64,000 nt of DNA, from assembly GCF_001556185.1 (NCBI RefSeq), contig NZ_LSIJ01000057.1, positions 1 to 64,000 on the forward strand, read 5' to 3'. The notes beneath the pieces are model-generated. The model ran no database searches and had not been told where the DNA came from. It saw nothing but the letters and a program-made list of their open reading frames with translations. Made by a program: the position numbers and the translations under genes. Origin of the DNA: Sphingomonas sp. CCH10-B3 (GTDB lineage Bacteria; Pseudomonadota; Alphaproteobacteria; Sphingomonadales; Sphingomonadaceae). Positions 37,604 through 46,135 of the stretch are shown here, in pieces (positions within the stretch are counted from its first letter, which is position 1; every line of letters starts with the position of its first letter).

Positions 37604-37753
37604 ATGACCGGCGAGATACCCGACGGGGCGATTAGCATGGCTCCAAGCGCGCGACCCGAGTGGATCAAGCCCGAAATCGATGTCCTCGAAGCAAGCGTGG
37701 CCGAGTTCGGTTTTCCCAACCGACCGGAAGGGGCGTTTGCCGAGGGCAGTTAA
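37604..37753 (+). CDS. Small peptide, candidate RiPP (lasso-like) precursor
   Basis: 49-residue ORF with GAGGGGG six bases before the ATG and a promoter-like pair upstream. The middle reads RPEWIKPEIDVLEASVAEFG, which matches the Y/W-x-x-P-x-I/L pattern of leaders bound by RRE domains, found in lasso-peptide and related precursors. The tail after a Gly is FPNRPEGAFAEGS: counting that Gly as residue 1, Glu is residue 7, a spacing that lasso rings of 7-9 residues use. The expected Thr two residues before the core is absent, and no cyclase, protease or transporter lies within the window. Not a known gene. Could also be an unrelated small protein. Confidence 0.55.
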   Translation: MTGEIPDGAISMAPSARPEWIKPEIDVLEASVAEFGFPNRPEGAFAEGS

Positions 37754-37759
37754 GTGCTC

Positions 37760-37782
37760 GACCGCAGCACATTGCGGCGGTC
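37760..37782. terminator. Weak hairpin after the small peptide gene
   Basis: GACCGC (37760-37765) pairs with GCGGTC (37777-37782) over an 11-base loop just before the convergent gor stop. There is no T run, so termination is uncertain. Confidence 0.3.
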
Positions 37783-37783
37783 G

Positions 37784-39127
37784 TTACTTCATCAGCACTA
37801 GCTCTTCGGCCATCGTCGGGTGCAGCGCGACCGTCTGGTCGAAGGCGTCTTTGGTCAGCCGGGCCTTCACAGCCACCGCCGCCGCCTGGATGATCTCGCC
37901 CGACTCTGGCCCGATCATGTGCAGGCCCACGACGCGGTTCGACGCGGCGTCGCAGACCATCTTGTAGAGCGCACGCTCATTGCGACCCGCGAGCACATTC
38001 TTCATCGGGCGGAAGTCCGAGGTGTAGACGCGCACCGATCCATATTTCTGCTTTGCCTGGCTCTCGGTGAGCCCCACTGCGCCGATCGGGGGGTGGCTGA
38101 ACACCGCGCTCGGGATACAACCATAGTCGACGCGGGTCGGCTTGCCGCCGAACACGGTGTCGGCAAAGGCCTGCCCCTCGCGGATCGCGACGGGGGTGAG
38201 CTGGACGCGATTGGTCACGTCGCCAACCGCGAAAATGCTCGGCACGCTCGATTGATTGTCCTCGTCAACCTTGACCGCGCCCTTGTCGAGCACGACGCCC
38301 GCTTCCTCAAGCCCCAAGCCTTCGGTGTTCGGCACGCGGCCCGTGGCGAACATCACGCAATCGACCGTCATCGGCTCGCCGCTGGTAAATTCGACGTGGA
38401 GGCAGCCGTCCGGCTGCTTCTCGATCGACTTGAACTGGGTGTTGAAGCGGAACTGGATGCCCTTGCCCATCGAGATTTGCAGCAGCCGGTCGCGGATCTG
38501 CTCGTCATAGCCGCGCAGGATCGCGTCGCTGCGGTTGACGAGGGTCACCGCGCTGCCGAATTCGTGAAAGATGCCTGCGAATTCATTGGCGATATAGCCC
38601 GCGCCCGCAATCAGCACGCGCTTTGGGAGCGTCGGCAGGTGGAAGACTTCGTTCGACGTGATCGCATGCTCGCTGCCCGGAAAATCGAGCAGTTGCGGCC
38701 GCGCCCCGGTCGCGATCAGGATGCGGCCTGCCGTAACCGTCTTGCCGCTCGCGAGCCGCACTTCGTTGGGCCCCGCGACTTCGGCGCGGTCGAGGATCAC
38801 TTCGACCTTATGGCTGTTGAGCGTGGTCGTGTAGGCGGCATTGAGCCGGTCGACTTCCGACAGAACATTGTCGCGCAGCCGGGGCCAGTCGAACGCGCAA
38901 TCGGGCACGTCCCAGCCGAACCGCCGGGCATCCGCCAGATCTTCGGCGAAATGCGCGCCATAGACGAGCAGCTTCTTCGGCACGCAGCCGCGGATCACGC
39001 AGGTACCGCCGACGCGGAATTCCTCGGCAACAGCGACCTTGGCGCCATGCGCGGCCGACACGCGCGCCGCGCGTACCCCGCCCGAACCGGCGCCGATGAC
39101 GAAAAGGTCGTAGTCGTAATTGGCCAT
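37784..39127 (-). CDS. gor: Glutathione-disulfide reductase
   Basis: 447 residues, FAD/NADPH oxidoreductase keeping glutathione reduced. FAD loop FVIGAGSGGVRAARVSAAHG, redox-active disulfide GGTCVIRGCVPKK, NADP loop VLIAGAGYIANEFAGIFHEF, and FAD site IFAVGDVTNRVQLTPVA; the C-terminal LHMIGPESGEIIQ and LHPTMAEELV carry the His-Pro-Thr dimer-face proton donor. All are intact. ATG 39127 is preceded by GAGGA at seven bases; a TTG two codons upstream is possible. Converges with the small peptide gene and shares the short gap. Confidence 0.95.
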   Translation of the reverse strand: MANYDYDLFVIGAGSGGVRAARVSAAHGAKVAVAEEFRVGGTCVIRGCVPKKLLVYGAHFAEDLADARRFGWDVPDCAFDWPRLRDNVLSEVDRLNAAYTTTLNSHKVEVILDRAEVAGPNEVRLASGKTVTAGRILIATGARPQLLDFPGSEHAITSNEVFHLPTLPKRVLIAGAGYIANEFAGIFHEFGSAVTLVNRSDAILRGYDEQIRDRLLQISMGKGIQFRFNTQFKSIEKQPDGCLHVEFTSGEPMTVDCVMFATGRVPNTEGLGLEEAGVVLDKGAVKVDEDNQSSVPSIFAVGDVTNRVQLTPVAIREGQAFADTVFGGKPTRVDYGCIPSAVFSHPPIGAVGLTESQAKQKYGSVRVYTSDFRPMKNVLAGRNERALYKMVCDAASNRVVGLHMIGPESGEIIQAAAVAVKARLTKDAFDQTVALHPTMAEELVLMK

Positions 39128-39140
39128 GTTCAATTCCTCA

Positions 39141-39233
39141 TCGTCACCCTGAACTTGTTTCAGGGTCCAGCGCGCAATTTGCCCGGCGCTATGTGTTGCA
39201 CGGTGGATGCTGAAACAAGTTCAGCATGACGCC
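39141..39233. repeat. Palindromic intergenic repeat, family D
   Basis: Left arm 39141-39169 (cctgaacttgtttcaggg within it) and right arm 39204-39233 (ctgaaacaagttcagcat) are imperfect complements. Sits between pgi and gor, both on the minus strand, just upstream of gor. The 63046-63074 element with cccttcgacaagctcagggc has a similar core style. Confidence 0.7.
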
Positions 39234-39240
39234 GGGTGGG

Positions 39241-40734
39241 TTATCCCAGCGCGCGCCGGATCAAGTCGGTGGTCGAGGGATCAAAGTCCAGCCCCCCGGC
39301 CCCCGCTGCCTTGGCCATTTCCTTGCCGAGCTCGACCCCGAACTGGTCGAACGGATTGATCCCGAGCAGCGCTGCGCTCACGAACACGCGCGCTTCGTAG
39401 AAGGCAATCAGCGCACCCAGGCTGTGCGGGTCGAGGCTTTCGATCAGGATCGTCGCGCTCGGCCGGTCGCCGGGATAGGCGCGCGCCGGGTCGGCATCAT
39501 TGGCGCGCCCCTTCATCAGCGCCGCGCCTTGCGCGAAGCAGTTGAGCAGCAATTGCCGGTGATGCTCTTCGTCGAGCGCATCGCCGGCTTCCGCCACCGC
39601 GACGAATTCAACCGGCACCAGATGCGTCCCCTGATGCAGCAACTGGAACACCGCATGCTGCGCATCGGTGCCGACGCCGCCCCAGGTGATCGGCGCGGTG
39701 TGGCGCCCGACCGGCAGGCCGTCGAGCCCGACCGCCTTGCCGTTCGATTCCATCTCAAGCTGCTGGAGATAGCTCGGCAACAGCCGCAGCCGCTCGTCAT
39801 AAGCAAACACTGCCCGGGTCTCGGCGTGCTTCACCTGCGTGTAGAACAGGTCGGCGAAGGCGGCGAGCATCGGCGCATTCTCATGCGCCGCCGCCAGCCG
39901 GAAATGCCGATCCAACTCGCCCGCGCCGTCGAGCAGATCCTGAAACGCATCCCACCCCAGCGCGAGCGCTGCCGGAAAGCCGATCGACGACCAGAGCGAA
40001 TAGCGCCCGCCGACCGACTCGGCGAAGGGCAGAACGCGGGTCTCGTCGACGCCCCATTCGACCGCCTTGTCGGGCGCCGCCGTCAGCGCGATCACCCGGC
40101 CATAGGGATCATCAACGCCGCCTTCGCGCAGCCATTGCAGCGCGCTCGTTGCGTTGAGCAAGGTCTCGGTCGTGGTGAAGGTTTTGGACGCGACCACGAC
40201 CAGGGTCGCATCGGGCTCGAACTGCGAAAACGCTGCTTCGAGCGCGCAACCGTCGATGTTCGAGACGATCGCAACGTCGTAGCGCGCGCCGTCGCGGCCG
40301 AGCGCGTCGATCAGCAGATCAGGGCCGAGCGCCGACCCGCCGATGCCGATGTGGAGGATGTGCTGGATCGGCCCGAGCGCGCCCGCCTCGATCGCGTCGA
40401 TCAGCGCGCGCATGCGGGCATGGAGCTGCGCTGCCCGCGCGACCGCTTCCTCGCTGCCCTCGCCGCGTTCGGCGCTATGCTCGGCGGCGCGGCCTTCGGT
40501 GGCGTTGACCGGCTCGCCCGCGAACAGCGCTTCGCGCTTGGCGGCAAACCCTTGCGCCTTGGCAAGCGCTTCGAATGCGGCGACGGCATCGGCGGTCAGA
40601 TGCGTCTTCGACCAGTCGAAATGCAGCCCTGCGACATCGATCGAGAAGCGCGCCAGCCGGTCGGGATCGTCGGCAAACAGCGCCTCCAGCCGGGGCGGGT
40701 CGAGCGCTTCGATCGCGTGCCAGTCGGCGGTCAT
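39241..40734 (-). CDS. pgi: Glucose-6-phosphate isomerase
   Basis: 497 residues. Interconverts glucose-6-P and fructose-6-P. Core motifs visible are HIGIGGSALGPDLLIDAL, VASKTFTTTETLLNA (the catalytic SKTFTT block), GGRYSLWSSIGFPAALALG, SVGGR and, near the end, GALIAFYEARVFVSAALLGINPFDQFGVELGK. Ends FDPSTTDLIRRALG. Length and motif order are normal. Only the minor context oddity is the neighbour gor and the repeat between them. Confidence 0.97.
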   Translation of the reverse strand: MTADWHAIEALDPPRLEALFADDPDRLARFSIDVAGLHFDWSKTHLTADAVAAFEALAKAQGFAAKREALFAGEPVNATEGRAAEHSAERGEGSEEAVARAAQLHARMRALIDAIEAGALGPIQHILHIGIGGSALGPDLLIDALGRDGARYDVAIVSNIDGCALEAAFSQFEPDATLVVVASKTFTTTETLLNATSALQWLREGGVDDPYGRVIALTAAPDKAVEWGVDETRVLPFAESVGGRYSLWSSIGFPAALALGWDAFQDLLDGAGELDRHFRLAAAHENAPMLAAFADLFYTQVKHAETRAVFAYDERLRLLPSYLQQLEMESNGKAVGLDGLPVGRHTAPITWGGVGTDAQHAVFQLLHQGTHLVPVEFVAVAEAGDALDEEHHRQLLLNCFAQGAALMKGRANDADPARAYPGDRPSATILIESLDPHSLGALIAFYEARVFVSAALLGINPFDQFGVELGKEMAKAAGAGGLDFDPSTTDLIRRALG

Positions 40735-40847
40735 GGCATGGGCTCCTGCTGCTGCATCGGGGACGCCCCGCGCGCTAGCACTGCGCCCGCGCCGCCGCCA
40801 CCCCCGGCTTGACGACTTGCCCGCACCCGCCGCAAAGCGCGCGCACG

Positions 40848-41681
40848 ATGGAAGATGTCACCGCCAATCCGATTGCTGCCGCCCCTACGCGACCCGCGCG
40901 CGCGGAATGGCGCGAGACCGTGTGGTTTCTCGTGCGGCTGGCGATCCTGTTCACGCTGATCCGCAGCTTCATTTTCTCGCCCTTCGTGATCCCGTCGGAA
41001 TCGATGCTGCCGCGGCTCTACATCGGCGATTATCTGGTGGTGTCGAAATTCTCCTACGGCTTTTCGCGCCACAGCCTGCCGTTCGGGGCGCCGCTGATTC
41101 CTGGACGCCTGCTCACCCGGCTGCCGGCACGCGGCGATGTCGCGGTGTTCAAAGCGCCGCCGCTCGACCGCGAGGATTATATCAAGCGTGTTATCGGCCT
41201 GCCCGGCGACACCATCCAGCTGCGGCGCGGCCAGATCATCCTGAACGGGGTTGCGGTGCCGCAGGTGCCGGTCGAGGATTTCGTGATTCCGATCACGCCC
41301 AATTATCCGAGCGAGAAATGTGGCCCGGCCTTTGCTGAAATCAGCTTCGGCAAACCTTATTGCCGCTACCGCCAATATCGCGAAACGCTACCCGGCGGTG
41401 CAAGCTACACGGTGATCGATCGCGGCGAGACCGCCGCCGATGATACCGAGTTGTTCACGGTGCCCGCTGGCCATGTCTTCATGATGGGTGACAATCGCGA
41501 CGACAGCCTCGACAGTCGTTTCCCGCAGATACCGGGTCAGGGCATCGGCTTTGTGCCGGTCGAAAATCTGGTCGGGCGCGCGCAATTCACTTTCTTCTCG
41601 ACCGACGGCAGCGCGTCGTGGTTGCTGCCGTGGACCTGGTTCACGGCGGCGCGCTGGGACCGGATGGGCAAGGGCTTTTGA
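40848..41681 (+). CDS. lepB: Signal peptidase I
   Basis: About 277 residues. Type I leader peptidase that cleaves secreted preproteins at the outer face of the inner membrane. One N-terminal membrane helix (residues about 23-46), then the active-site Ser52 in VIPSESMLPRL, the general-base Lys113 in YIKRVIGLPGD, and the later MGDNRDDSLDSR block. A 40-residue insert with paired cysteines (CGPAF, YCRY) sits between the boxes. I start at ATG 40848 rather than the in-frame TTG 39 bases upstream because the latter overlaps poor context. Its TGA overlaps the rnc TTG start by three bases. Confidence 0.95.
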   Translation: MEDVTANPIAAAPTRPARAEWRETVWFLVRLAILFTLIRSFIFSPFVIPSESMLPRLYIGDYLVVSKFSYGFSRHSLPFGAPLIPGRLLTRLPARGDVAVFKAPPLDREDYIKRVIGLPGDTIQLRRGQIILNGVAVPQVPVEDFVIPITPNYPSEKCGPAFAEISFGKPYCRYRQYRETLPGGASYTVIDRGETAADDTELFTVPAGHVFMMGDNRDDSLDSRFPQIPGQGIGFVPVENLVGRAQFTFFSTDGSASWLLPWTWFTAARWDRMGKGF

Positions 41682-42346
41682 GCAGCGATCTCGCCAAATG
41701 GGTCGAGCGCGCGCTGGGCGCCGCGCCGCGCGATCTGGCACTGTACGAGCGTGCGGTGACTCACGGCAGCCAGGCTGCGGCGAATTATGAGCGGCTTGAG
41801 TTTCTGGGCGACCGCGTGCTCGGGCTGACGATCGCCGAATGGCTGTTCGCGCGCTTCCCGACCGAGGCCGAAGGTGCGCTGTCGAAGCGATTGAATGCGC
41901 TGGTGACCGGCCCGGTCTGCGCCGAAATCGCGCGTGAATTGGCGCTGCCCGCGCAGCTTAAGCTCGGCAAACAGGCGCGCGACGACGGCGCGTTCGACAG
42001 CGACAATGTGCTCGGCGATGCGCTCGAAGCGCTGATTGGCGCGCTCTATCTCGACCACGGGCTGGACGCGGCGCGCGCGGCGGTGCGCACGCTCTGGGCA
42101 ACCCGCATCGAACGCGACCTCCGCGCGCCGCAGCACCCCAAGTCCGCGCTGCAGGAATGGGCCGCCGCCCACAACCGCCGCCCGCCCGAATATGCAATCG
42201 TCGAACGCTCGGGCCCGCACCACGCCCCGCGCTTCACCGTGAAGGTAACGCTGGGCAAGCTCGCCGAGGCGACCGCCACCGGATCGTCGAAACAGGAAGC
42301 GGAAACGGCAGCGGCGCTGGCACTGTTGGGGCAGTTGGAGGCATAG
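41678..42346 (+). CDS. rnc: Ribonuclease III
   Basis: 222 residues. Double-strand-specific endoribonuclease for rRNA and mRNA processing. Catalytic domain with ERLEFLGDRVLGLTIAEWLF (signature) and the second acidic cluster DALEALIGALYLDHG; the dsRBD follows (SALQEWAAAHNRRPPEY and GSSKQEAETAAALALLG). I start at TTG 41678, which reuses the lepB stop (TTGA) and gives the standard N-terminus MSSDLAKWVERALG; AAGGGC precedes it. Alternative longer starts lie inside lepB. Downstream is a GNAT gene and then era; rnc-era linkage is widespread. Confidence 0.95.
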   Translation: MSSDLAKWVERALGAAPRDLALYERAVTHGSQAAANYERLEFLGDRVLGLTIAEWLFARFPTEAEGALSKRLNALVTGPVCAEIARELALPAQLKLGKQARDDGAFDSDNVLGDALEALIGALYLDHGLDAARAAVRTLWATRIERDLRAPQHPKSALQEWAAAHNRRPPEYAIVERSGPHHAPRFTVKVTLGKLAEATATGSSKQEAETAAALALLGQLEA

Positions 42347-42354
42347 CCACTGCG

Positions 42355-42849
42355 ATGCGCATCAGAGATGAGCGTCCTGAGGACGTACGGACAATCTACG
42401 AAATCACCAGGGCGGCCTTCAAACCGATGCCGTACAGCCAAGGGGATGAGCAGGACCTGATCAACGCGCTCCGCGCAAATGGCGCACTGGCAGTTTCGCT
42501 CGTCGCGGAGCGTGGCACGGAAATCATTGGCCACATCGCCTTCTCCCGCGTGATGATCGACAATCAGGCCGGCGACTGGTTCGATCTCGGCCCGGTGTCG
42601 GTGAAGCCGGGATTGCAATTGCTCGGCATAGGCAGCGCCCTGATCCGCGAAGGGATTGAACGGATCAAGGCGATGGGGGCCCATGGTTGCGTGTTGCTCG
42701 GCTATCCCGCCTATTATGGCCGCTTCGGGTTCGCGCATACGCCCCAACTGACGTTTAGTGGCGAAGTACATCCCAATTTCCAGCAACTGACGCTTAGAGG
42801 CGCAACGCCCAGCGGCGACGTGCGCTATCATCCCGCCTTTTATGCATAA
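42355..42849 (+). CDS. GNAT family N-acetyltransferase
   Basis: 164 residues of the YhbS-like GNAT type. Motif A is GLQLLGIGSALIREGIERIKAM, with the acetyl-CoA pyrophosphate loop, and GCVLLGYPAYYGRFGF is the second conserved block. The N-terminal MRIRDERPEDVRTIYEI is the usual start. Substrate unknown. Begins eight bases after rnc and lies in front of era, so it interrupts the rnc-era pair. ATG 42355 is the start because the preceding reading frame is only the rnc antiframe. Confidence 0.9.
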   Translation: MRIRDERPEDVRTIYEITRAAFKPMPYSQGDEQDLINALRANGALAVSLVAERGTEIIGHIAFSRVMIDNQAGDWFDLGPVSVKPGLQLLGIGSALIREGIERIKAMGAHGCVLLGYPAYYGRFGFAHTPQLTFSGEVHPNFQQLTLRGATPSGDVRYHPAFYA

Positions 42850-42998
42850 CCACATCGGTCACTGTGGTGATCGCGGTTAGCGCTCCTGCATTGTTGATAA
42901 TGGATTGTCGGGGCACCCATGCTGGCGCAAGGTCAACACATTTGATGCCAGAGTCCCAGTGGACCCCGGACCAAGTCCGGAGGTGACGGAACAAGTTG

Positions 42999-43898
42999 AT
43001 GACTGAAAACCAAAAATGCGGCCTCGTCGCGGTCGTCGGTGCCCCCAACGCGGGCAAGTCGACGCTCGTCAATGCGCTCGTCGGGCAGAAAGTCGCGATC
43101 GTCAGCCCCAAGGCGCAGACGACGCGCGTCCGGCTGATGGGCGTGGCACTCGAAGGCGAAACGCAGATCCTGCTCGTCGACACTCCCGGCATCTTCGAGC
43201 CGAAACGCCGCCTGGATCGCGCGATGGTCGCCGCTGCCTGGGGCGGCGCGGAAGGCGCTGATCTGATCGCGATGGTGGTCGATGCCAAGGGCGGGCTCGG
43301 CCCCAAGGTGCTGCCGATCGCCGAAGGGCTCGCCGGGCGGCGCGAGAAGAAGTTCCTGATCCTCAACAAGGTCGACCTTGCCGACAAGGCGCGGCTGCTG
43401 GTGCATGCCGAAACGCTCAACGCCAAGGTGCCGTTCGCCGAGACGTTTTTCGTGAGCGCGACGACCGGCGACGGCTTGCCTGAACTAAAAACTGCACTCG
43501 CCGCCGAAATGCCCGCGGGGCCGTGGCATTTCCCCGAGGATCAGGTGTCCGACGCGACCGAGCGGATGCTCGCCGCCGAAGTGACGCGCGAGCAGCTGTA
43601 TCTCCAGCTCCACGCCGAGCTTCCCTATGACAGCGCGGTCGAAACCGAGGCGTATAAGGAACGCGAGGACGGATCGGTCGAGATTCACCAGCAGATCCTC
43701 GTCGCGCGCACCACCCAGCGCGCGATCGTGCTCGGCAAGGGCGGCGCGCGGATAAAGGAAATCGGCGCCCGCGCCCGCGCCGAATTATCAGCCCTGATGG
43801 AGCGGAAAGTGCACCTCTATCTGCATGTCAAAGTGAAGGAAAACTGGGACGAGGATCGCGGCGTCTATCGCGACATGGGGCTGGATTGGGTCGAATGA
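42999..43898 (+). CDS. era: GTPase Era
   Basis: 299 residues. GTPase needed for 16S rRNA 3'-end maturation. G1 VVGAPNAGKSTLVNAL, G2/TTR with QTTRVRLMG, G3 LLVDTPGIFEP, G4 LNKVDLAD, G5 FVSATTGDGL, then the KH RNA-binding domain (ILVARTTQRAIVLGKGGARI) and the ending VYRDMGLDWVE. Start ATG 42999; the in-frame TTG one codon before it has the GGAGG region at a slightly better distance. Stop overlaps the next gene by four bases. Confidence 0.96.
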   Translation: MTENQKCGLVAVVGAPNAGKSTLVNALVGQKVAIVSPKAQTTRVRLMGVALEGETQILLVDTPGIFEPKRRLDRAMVAAAWGGAEGADLIAMVVDAKGGLGPKVLPIAEGLAGRREKKFLILNKVDLADKARLLVHAETLNAKVPFAETFFVSATTGDGLPELKTALAAEMPAGPWHFPEDQVSDATERMLAAEVTREQLYLQLHAELPYDSAVETEAYKEREDGSVEIHQQILVARTTQRAIVLGKGGARIKEIGARARAELSALMERKVHLYLHVKVKENWDEDRGVYRDMGLDWVE

Positions 43899-44845
43899 AG
43901 CACGTCAACGCAGCGATCGTTCAGGCGGCACCAATCCCGCTGGCGATCTCGGACGGGATCACCGCGCTGGTCGAGCATGTCGCGCGCGCGGTCGATGAAG
44001 GCGCCGAAGTCATCGCGTTCGGCGAGACCTTCCTCGGCGGCTATCCGCTGTGGCTCGACGAAGCGGCGGGCGCGGCGCTCTGGGATCATCCGGGCGCGAA
44101 GGCGCTTCACGCGCTCATGCTCGAGCAGGCGGTGCGCGACGACGATCCGCGCTTCGAGCCGCTGCAGGCGCTGGTCGATGCGGCCGGGGTGTGCGTGTCG
44201 GTCGGCGCGCATGCGCGGGTGCGCTCCAGCATCACCAACACGCAATATATCTTCCGCCCCGGCCAGCCGCCGCTGCCGCACCGCAAGCTGGTGCCGACCC
44301 ATGGCGAGCGGCTGATCTGGGCGCGTGGCGACGGCTCGACCTTGGGCGTCCACGACGCACCCTGGGGGCGGCTCGGCAATCTCATCTGCTGGGAGCATTG
44401 GATGCCGCTCGCGCGCGCGACGATGCATCATGCGGGCGAGCACATCCATGTCGCCGCCTGGCCGAGCGCGCGCGACATGTATGCGGTCGCCGCGCGGCAC
44501 TATGCGTTCGAGGGGCGGTGCTTCGTGCTGTCGGCAGCGACGATCCAGCATCGCGACGACCTGCTCGACGGACTCGCGCGCGTCGGCGGCGATGCCGAGG
44601 CCGAAGCGCTGATCCGCCAGATTCCCGACGAGCAGCTGCAAAATGGCGGCAGCGCGATCTACGCCCCCGATGGCGCGGTGCTGGCCGAGGCTGGATCGCA
44701 GGCGGAGATTATTGCAGTCACGCTCGACTTAGGGATGATTGGCCGCGAACTGGCGGCGCTCGACACCGACGGGCATTATAGTCGACCCGATGTGTTCGAA
44801 CTGCGGGTCAATCGCCGCGCGACGCCGGGGGTGGTCGAAACCTAG
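43895..44845 (+). CDS. Carbon-nitrogen hydrolase (nitrilase/amidase superfamily)
   Basis: 316 residues. Nitrilase-fold protein with Glu in AFGETFLGGYPLWLDEAA, Lys in LPHRKLVPTHGERLIW and nucleophilic Cys in LGNLICWEHWMPLAR, so the Glu-Lys-Cys triad is complete. The local sequence (GGYPLW, ICWEHWMP) is of the aliphatic/aryl-nitrilase and cyanide-hydrolase type. It hydrolyses a nitrile or amide, exact substrate unknown. The ATG at 43895 overlaps the era stop, and the shorter start is preferred over a TTG three codons earlier. Last gene of a plus-strand run. Confidence 0.92.
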   Translation: MKHVNAAIVQAAPIPLAISDGITALVEHVARAVDEGAEVIAFGETFLGGYPLWLDEAAGAALWDHPGAKALHALMLEQAVRDDDPRFEPLQALVDAAGVCVSVGAHARVRSSITNTQYIFRPGQPPLPHRKLVPTHGERLIWARGDGSTLGVHDAPWGRLGNLICWEHWMPLARATMHHAGEHIHVAAWPSARDMYAVAARHYAFEGRCFVLSAATIQHRDDLLDGLARVGGDAEAEALIRQIPDEQLQNGGSAIYAPDGAVLAEAGSQAEIIAVTLDLGMIGRELAALDTDGHYSRPDVFELRVNRRATPGVVET

Positions 44846-45030
44846 TTTCCGGCCGCGTCTCGACGCCGGAAGCATCCGCCCTTCGTCCGGCTGGTCAGAT
44901 GAAACCGGCGGCATCGGTCGCAGCTATAGGGGCGCAGGACAACCGGCGCCGTCCTTGCGACGGCCATTGCATCCGCCTCGCTCGCGAACCGCGCCTTGCG
45001 GGCACAAACGCTTGCCCGCGTGCGCTTCAC
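44842..45030 (-). CDS. Small conserved four-Cys protein (unknown function)
   Basis: 62 residues, beginning GTG at 45030, whose bases overlap the stop of the thioesterase gene (GTGA). Arg/Cys-rich: Cys9 in SVCARKARFAS, then YSCDRCRRFHLTSR with Cys37 and Cys40, and Cys53 in GGCFRR. The C-x-x-C-x-x-F-H-L-T pattern is what I have seen in short sphingomonad proteins of unknown role; a small zinc-binding fold is plausible. The 4-base overlap and composition make it likely a real gene. Its 3' end overlaps the nitrilase gene's end by four bases. Confidence 0.75.
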   Translation of the reverse strand: MKRTRASVCARKARFASEADAMAVARTAPVVLRPYSCDRCRRFHLTSRTKGGCFRRRDAAGN

Positions 45031-45416
45031 CCGCGCACGATCAGGTAATTCATCCGCGCCGACGCGATCGGGCGGTCGCGATTGTCCTGCCACGCATGCG
45101 CCTCGACATTGGCGACGCGGTTGCCGAGCCGGGTGACGATGCCGAGCGCGCGCGTTTCTTTCTCGCGCCCGCCGCGCATAAAATCGACCGTGACGTTGAT
45201 CGGCTTGATCCGGCTGTCGCCCGCTTCGTCCAGTTCAAGCGCATGGCGGAGCGCCACAATCGCCGCGACCTCGAGCAGCCCGCCCAGCGCGCCGCCGTGC
45301 AGAAAGCCGGGACGGCCCATCACATCGGTCGAATAGGGCATCATCAGCACCGGCGGGCCGATGTCGCCTGCCTCGACCGTCAGCCCGAGCAGATCGGCAT
45401 AGGGCGGCAGCGTCAT
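45027..45416 (-). CDS. PaaI family (hotdog) thioesterase
   Basis: 129 residues with the hotdog fold of acyl-CoA thioesterases: GFLHGGALGGLLEVAAIVAL carries the HGG motif of the active helix, and later KPINVTVDFMRGG is the beta-strand dimer edge. Closes NRDRPIASARMNYLIV. Downstream partner of the next thioesterase gene, with which it overlaps by four bases. The small four-Cys gene follows in turn. Substrate unknown; PaaI-type enzymes act on aromatic or short acyl-CoA. Confidence 0.9.
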   Translation of the reverse strand: MTLPPYADLLGLTVEAGDIGPPVLMMPYSTDVMGRPGFLHGGALGGLLEVAAIVALRHALELDEAGDSRIKPINVTVDFMRGGREKETRALGIVTRLGNRVANVEAHAWQDNRDRPIASARMNYLIVRG

Positions 45417-45844
45417 GGCTGCACCTCGGTAAACATGAACGTGCCCGCGACATGCGCGAGCGGATCGCCGGGGTCGCCATCATGCGCGGTCCCCCGCACG
45501 AACGAAATCGCGCGGGTAATGCGGTAACATTCGCCGCGCCCGTAAACCGTCTTGCCGGGGGTTGCCGGGCGCAGATAATCGATCCGCAGATCGAGCGTCG
45601 CGTGCGCGCGGAATTCGCCGAGCTTCAGCCAGACGCCGAGGCTGGTCGCCATATCCATCATCGACAGGATCGGGCCCGAAGCGAGCACGCCGCTTCCTTC
45701 ATCGCCGATCAGCGCGGGATTATAGGGCAGCGCGAGTTCGGCCCAATCGGGGCCATGCGCGTGATATTCAATCCCCAGCCGCCCGGCATGCGCGCGCTTG
45801 CCGAAACTCATGAAGATGCGGGGATCGAAGGCGGGCTGGGTCAT
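45413..45844 (-). CDS. PaaI family (hotdog) thioesterase, second copy
   Basis: 143 residues, same fold as the neighbouring protein but more divergent: the active helix is GSGVLASGPILSMMDMATSLGVWL, which lacks the usual HGG and has DM in place of the acid, so its activity may be altered or different. DLRIDYLRPATPGKTVYGRGE is the strand equivalent of FMRGG. First gene of the minus-strand trio; divergent from the 51-residue peptide gene across 135 bases. The paralogue overlap is likely coupled. Confidence 0.88.
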   Translation of the reverse strand: MTQPAFDPRIFMSFGKRAHAGRLGIEYHAHGPDWAELALPYNPALIGDEGSGVLASGPILSMMDMATSLGVWLKLGEFRAHATLDLRIDYLRPATPGKTVYGRGECYRITRAISFVRGTAHDGDPGDPLAHVAGTFMFTEVQP

Positions 45845-45979
45845 CGCGTCGGCGCTCTACACGCAGCATCCCGCCGCTGCCAAGTGCGGCCAGCAAAAGC
45901 AGACCTTTCAGCGATTTAACTCTAACGCGCGAGCGCCATCGCTTAGCTGTTTCCGGGCCACGACGAAGGGGAAGCGGCG

Positions 45980-46135
45980 ATGAACATCATCGACATCGAT
46001 CAGATCGTCGACTTGAGCACGCAAGTGGCCATCAGCGGCGCGATCCGCATGGGCGAGATCGTCGGCGACGACATCTTCGAATATATCGTCGCGATCGCGG
46101 TGATCGTCTACGAAATGGATCCGCGAACACTCTGA
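45980..46135 (+). CDS. 51-residue peptide, candidate substrate of the following unknown cluster
   Basis: ATG 45980, GAAGGGGAAG upstream, stop shared with the next ATG (TGATG). The peptide is acidic in its first half (IIDIDQIVDLST, MGEIVGDDIF) and hydrophobic in the C-terminal third (EYIVAIAVIVYEMD). No Cys, no Gly-rich core, no recognised leader. It is translationally coupled to a 314-residue protein of unknown function. Two readings are possible: a precursor modified by the neighbours, or a small membrane-interacting partner. The overlap and ribosome site argue that it is translated. Confidence 0.65.
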   Translation: MNIIDIDQIVDLSTQVAISGAIRMGEIVGDDIFEYIVAIAVIVYEMDPRTL

